Positions 4,976-6,377 of a DNA stretch of 6,377 bases are shown here, one piece after another (within the stretch, counting starts at the first letter, position 1; the number at the start of each line of letters is the position of its first letter). The stretch is from Candidatus Omnitrophota bacterium. Lineage in GTDB: Bacteria; Omnitrophota; Gorgyraeia; Duberdicusellales; 4484-171. Made by a program: the position numbers and the translations under genes. The DNA is taken from positions 1-6,377 of the forward strand of contig JAQVOZ010000083.1 in NCBI GenBank assembly GCA_028702365.1, given 5' to 3'. Below the pieces are notes generated by a model. The model had not been told where the DNA came from. It saw only the letters and a list, made by a program, of their open reading frames with translations, and did no database searches.

Positions 4976-4993
4976 GCCTGCTTTTTGGCGGGC
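4976..4993 (+). promoter_or_regulatory. Hairpin touching the GS ribosome-binding site
   Basis: GCCTGC (4976-4981) pairs with GCGGGC (4988-4993), including one G-U, around TTTTTG. The strong GGGGAGG site (4994-5000, 5 nt before the ATG) starts at the next base. It may influence translation. The loop does not have the A1/G4 pattern of ANTAR sites. Confidence 0.4.
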
Positions 4994-5005
4994 GGGGAGG
5001 TTATA

Positions 5006-6377
5006 ATGGAGCAGGAATATCTCAGCCCAACAGAGGCTGCTAAGGTTTTAGGTATAAGCCGGCAAGCAGTTATTGAACGTATTAAGCACGGCAATCTTTA
5101 TGCTGAGCGGGTTGGAAATCGCTATATTATCCCTAAAAACAGCCTTGCCGCAAACGATCATTCCTCTATCAATGAAGAGGTGCATGAGGCCGGCGACAAT
5201 ACCAAAACAAAGATGAATAAAAACGAACTCATCGGAAACATTTTGGAAAGGGTGCGTAAATTGGAAATTGCAATCATACAGCTCTGGTTTGTCGATATTT
5301 TAGGAATATTAAAATGCATATCCATAACCCCGGGGGAATTAAAAGATGTTTTAGGCCACGGAAAGGGTTTTGACGGCTCCTCTGTCACCGGATTTGCCGA
5401 AGCCCAAGAATCAGATATTATAGCAATGCCTGATCCTGCAACTTTTAAAATACTCCCATGGACGAAGGAAGGAAACCTTACCGCCAGGCTTTTTTGCGAT
5501 ATATTAAACCCGGATCTTTCTCCCTATGCAGGAGACCCGCGCCATGTTTTAAAAAGAGCTTTGGCTAGAGCGAAAAAATTAGGTTTTACTTTTTATGTCG
5601 GCCCGGAAATCGAATATTTCTATTTCAAGTCGGACAAAAGCCCGGAAATCATAGATGAAGGCTCTTACTTTGAGCTGATACCAAACGACCTTGCCGATAA
5701 CATGCGCAATAAAACTGTAAGAATTCTGGAAGAAATGGGCATTACCATGGAAGCCACCCATCATGAAGTTGCCCCCAGTCAACACGAAATAGACCCTAAA
5801 TACAATGACGCCTTAACCATGGCTGACAATGCAATCACCAGCAAATACGTAATCAAGGAAATTGCCCAACAAAATGGAGTCTATGCAACTTTTATGCCTA
5901 AACCGCTTTTTGGGATAAACGGCTCAGGTATGCACGTGCACCAATCATTGTTCAAAGAAGACCGCAATATGTTTTTTGATAAAAAAGACAAGCATCACCT
6001 TTCCTCTGTTGCCAAGGAATTTATTGCCGGGCAATTAGTCCACGCGCGCGAAATCTGCTCTCTCACGGCTCAATGGGTAAATTCCTATAAAAGGCTTGTT
6101 CCCGGATATGAAGCGCCAGTATACATTTCCTGGGCACAAAGAAACCGCACCGCGCTTTTAAGGGTGCCGCTTTATAGGCCGGGAAATGAAAAAGCAACAA
6201 GGGTCGAGCTTCGCTGCCCGGACCCCTCCTGCAACCCTTATCTTGCTTTTTCAGTAATGCTTGCTGCTGGCCTCGAAGGCATTGAAAAAAAATATACGCT
6301 AATGCCGCCGGTTGAACCTAACCTTTATCATATGGCTATGGAAGAACGCGAAAAAAGGGGGGTTGAGTCGCTACCCG
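5006..6377 (+). CDS. glnA: Class I glutamine synthetase with N-terminal helix-turn-helix (3' end outside window)
   Basis: One open frame of 457 codons runs to the window edge; about 50 residues should be missing. Residues 5-48 are an excisionase/MerR-type HTH (YLSPTEAAKVLGISRQAV, then RIKHGNL and the wing VGNRYIIPKNSL). A polar linker (49-70) follows, and from M70 a complete-looking GS begins (QLWFVDILG 92-100, FDGSS 122-126). GS makes glutamine from glutamate, ammonia and ATP as a dodecamer. Active-site residues are present: E201 and E203, E254 and E261 (HHEVAPSQHE), H310 in NGSGMHVH, the flap E369 (VPGYEAP), NRTALLR and E401. The B. subtilis feedback residue R62 aligns with E132. I chose ATG 5006 because GGGGAGG lies 5 nt upstream, whereas ATG 5213 (M70) has no site. 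Translation from 5213 would still give a normal GS. Adenylylation cannot be judged because the C-terminus is absent. Confidence 0.93.
   Translation, partial: MEQEYLSPTEAAKVLGISRQAVIERIKHGNLYAERVGNRYIIPKNSLAANDHSSINEEVHEAGDNTKTKMNKNELIGNILERVRKLEIAIIQLWFVDILGILKCISITPGELKDVLGHGKGFDGSSVTGFAEAQESDIIAMPDPATFKILPWTKEGNLTARLFCDILNPDLSPYAGDPRHVLKRALARAKKLGFTFYVGPEIEYFYFKSDKSPEIIDEGSYFELIPNDLADNMRNKTVRILEEMGITMEATHHEVAPSQHEIDPKYNDALTMADNAITSKYVIKEIAQQNGVYATFMPKPLFGINGSGMHVHQSLFKEDRNMFFDKKDKHHLSSVAKEFIAGQLVHAREICSLTAQWVNSYKRLVPGYEAPVYISWAQRNRTALLRVPLYRPGNEKATRVELRCPDPSCNPYLAFSVMLAAGLEGIEKKYTLMPPVEPNLYHMAMEEREKRGVESLP

Noticed and set aside
4976..4993. ANTAR hexaloop site in the GS leader
   Set aside because: The hairpin has a six-base loop, but it is TTTTTG, lacking A1 and G4, with no partner hairpin or terminator.
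5213..5215. Internal ATG (residue 70) as the main GS start with the HTH as a separate gene
   Set aside because: There is no stop between the HTH and GS, and no ribosome-binding site before this ATG, while the upstream ATG has a strong one. A minor internal start cannot be excluded.
5158..5388. Minus-strand open frame opposite the HTH-GS junction
   Set aside because: The plus-strand frame has complete HTH and GS motifs across this interval, so the antisense frame is a shadow.

Overview
The window is an AT-rich bacterial segment of about 6.4 kb. Most of it is a nitrogen-assimilation locus: P-II protein (glnK/glnB type), ammonium channel (amtB), a small sigma-70-family protein, a GAF-ANTAR RNA-binding regulator, and a class I glutamine synthetase (GS) with an extra N-terminal helix-turn-helix. 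A DedA-family membrane protein sits at the left edge. Shine-Dalgarno sites, TTGACA-type promoters and rho-independent terminators show it is bacterial. The gene mix and the G/C-rich palindromes between AT-rich genes suggest an uncultured lineage (Omnitrophota or Elusimicrobiota, for example). That placement is a guess, because no phylogenetic marker is present.

Layout: 1-116 is the downstream flank of dedA with a promoter pointing left out of the window. 117-806 (-) is dedA. 807-1071 is its leader with a possible promoter. 1072-1413 (-) is the P-II gene, and 1489-2808 (-) is amtB. They form an amtB-glnK operon whose 75-nt gap holds a small inverted-repeat element. 2809-3124 is the amtB leader, with two REP-like palindromes and two tandem terminators. 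3125-3649 (-) is a small sigma-like gene. 3650-3953 is a regulatory stretch with two related palindromes, two tandem terminators, two hairpins that look like an ANTAR-protein binding site, and a near-consensus promoter. 3954-4655 (-) is the GAF-ANTAR gene. 4656-5005 is a divergent intergenic region with a near-consensus glnA promoter embedded in nested inverted repeats. 5006-6377 (+) is the HTH-GS gene, cut off by the window end.

How the genes fit together: AmtB imports ammonium and P-II senses 2-oxoglutarate and ATP/ADP and gates AmtB. GS fixes ammonium into glutamine. Two regulatory layers are written into the sequence. One is DNA-level: the HTH attached to GS, together with symmetric operator-like repeats covering its own promoter, suggests direct autoregulation by GS. 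The other is RNA-level: the GAF-ANTAR protein lies beside a short transcription unit carrying two hairpins with AxxGxx hexaloops, the second overlapping a terminator. That is the arrangement known for ANTAR antitermination targets and decoy RNAs. The HTH-GS fusion with its operator array and the ANTAR-like RNA are the most interesting elements. Both functional readings are inferred from sequence alone.
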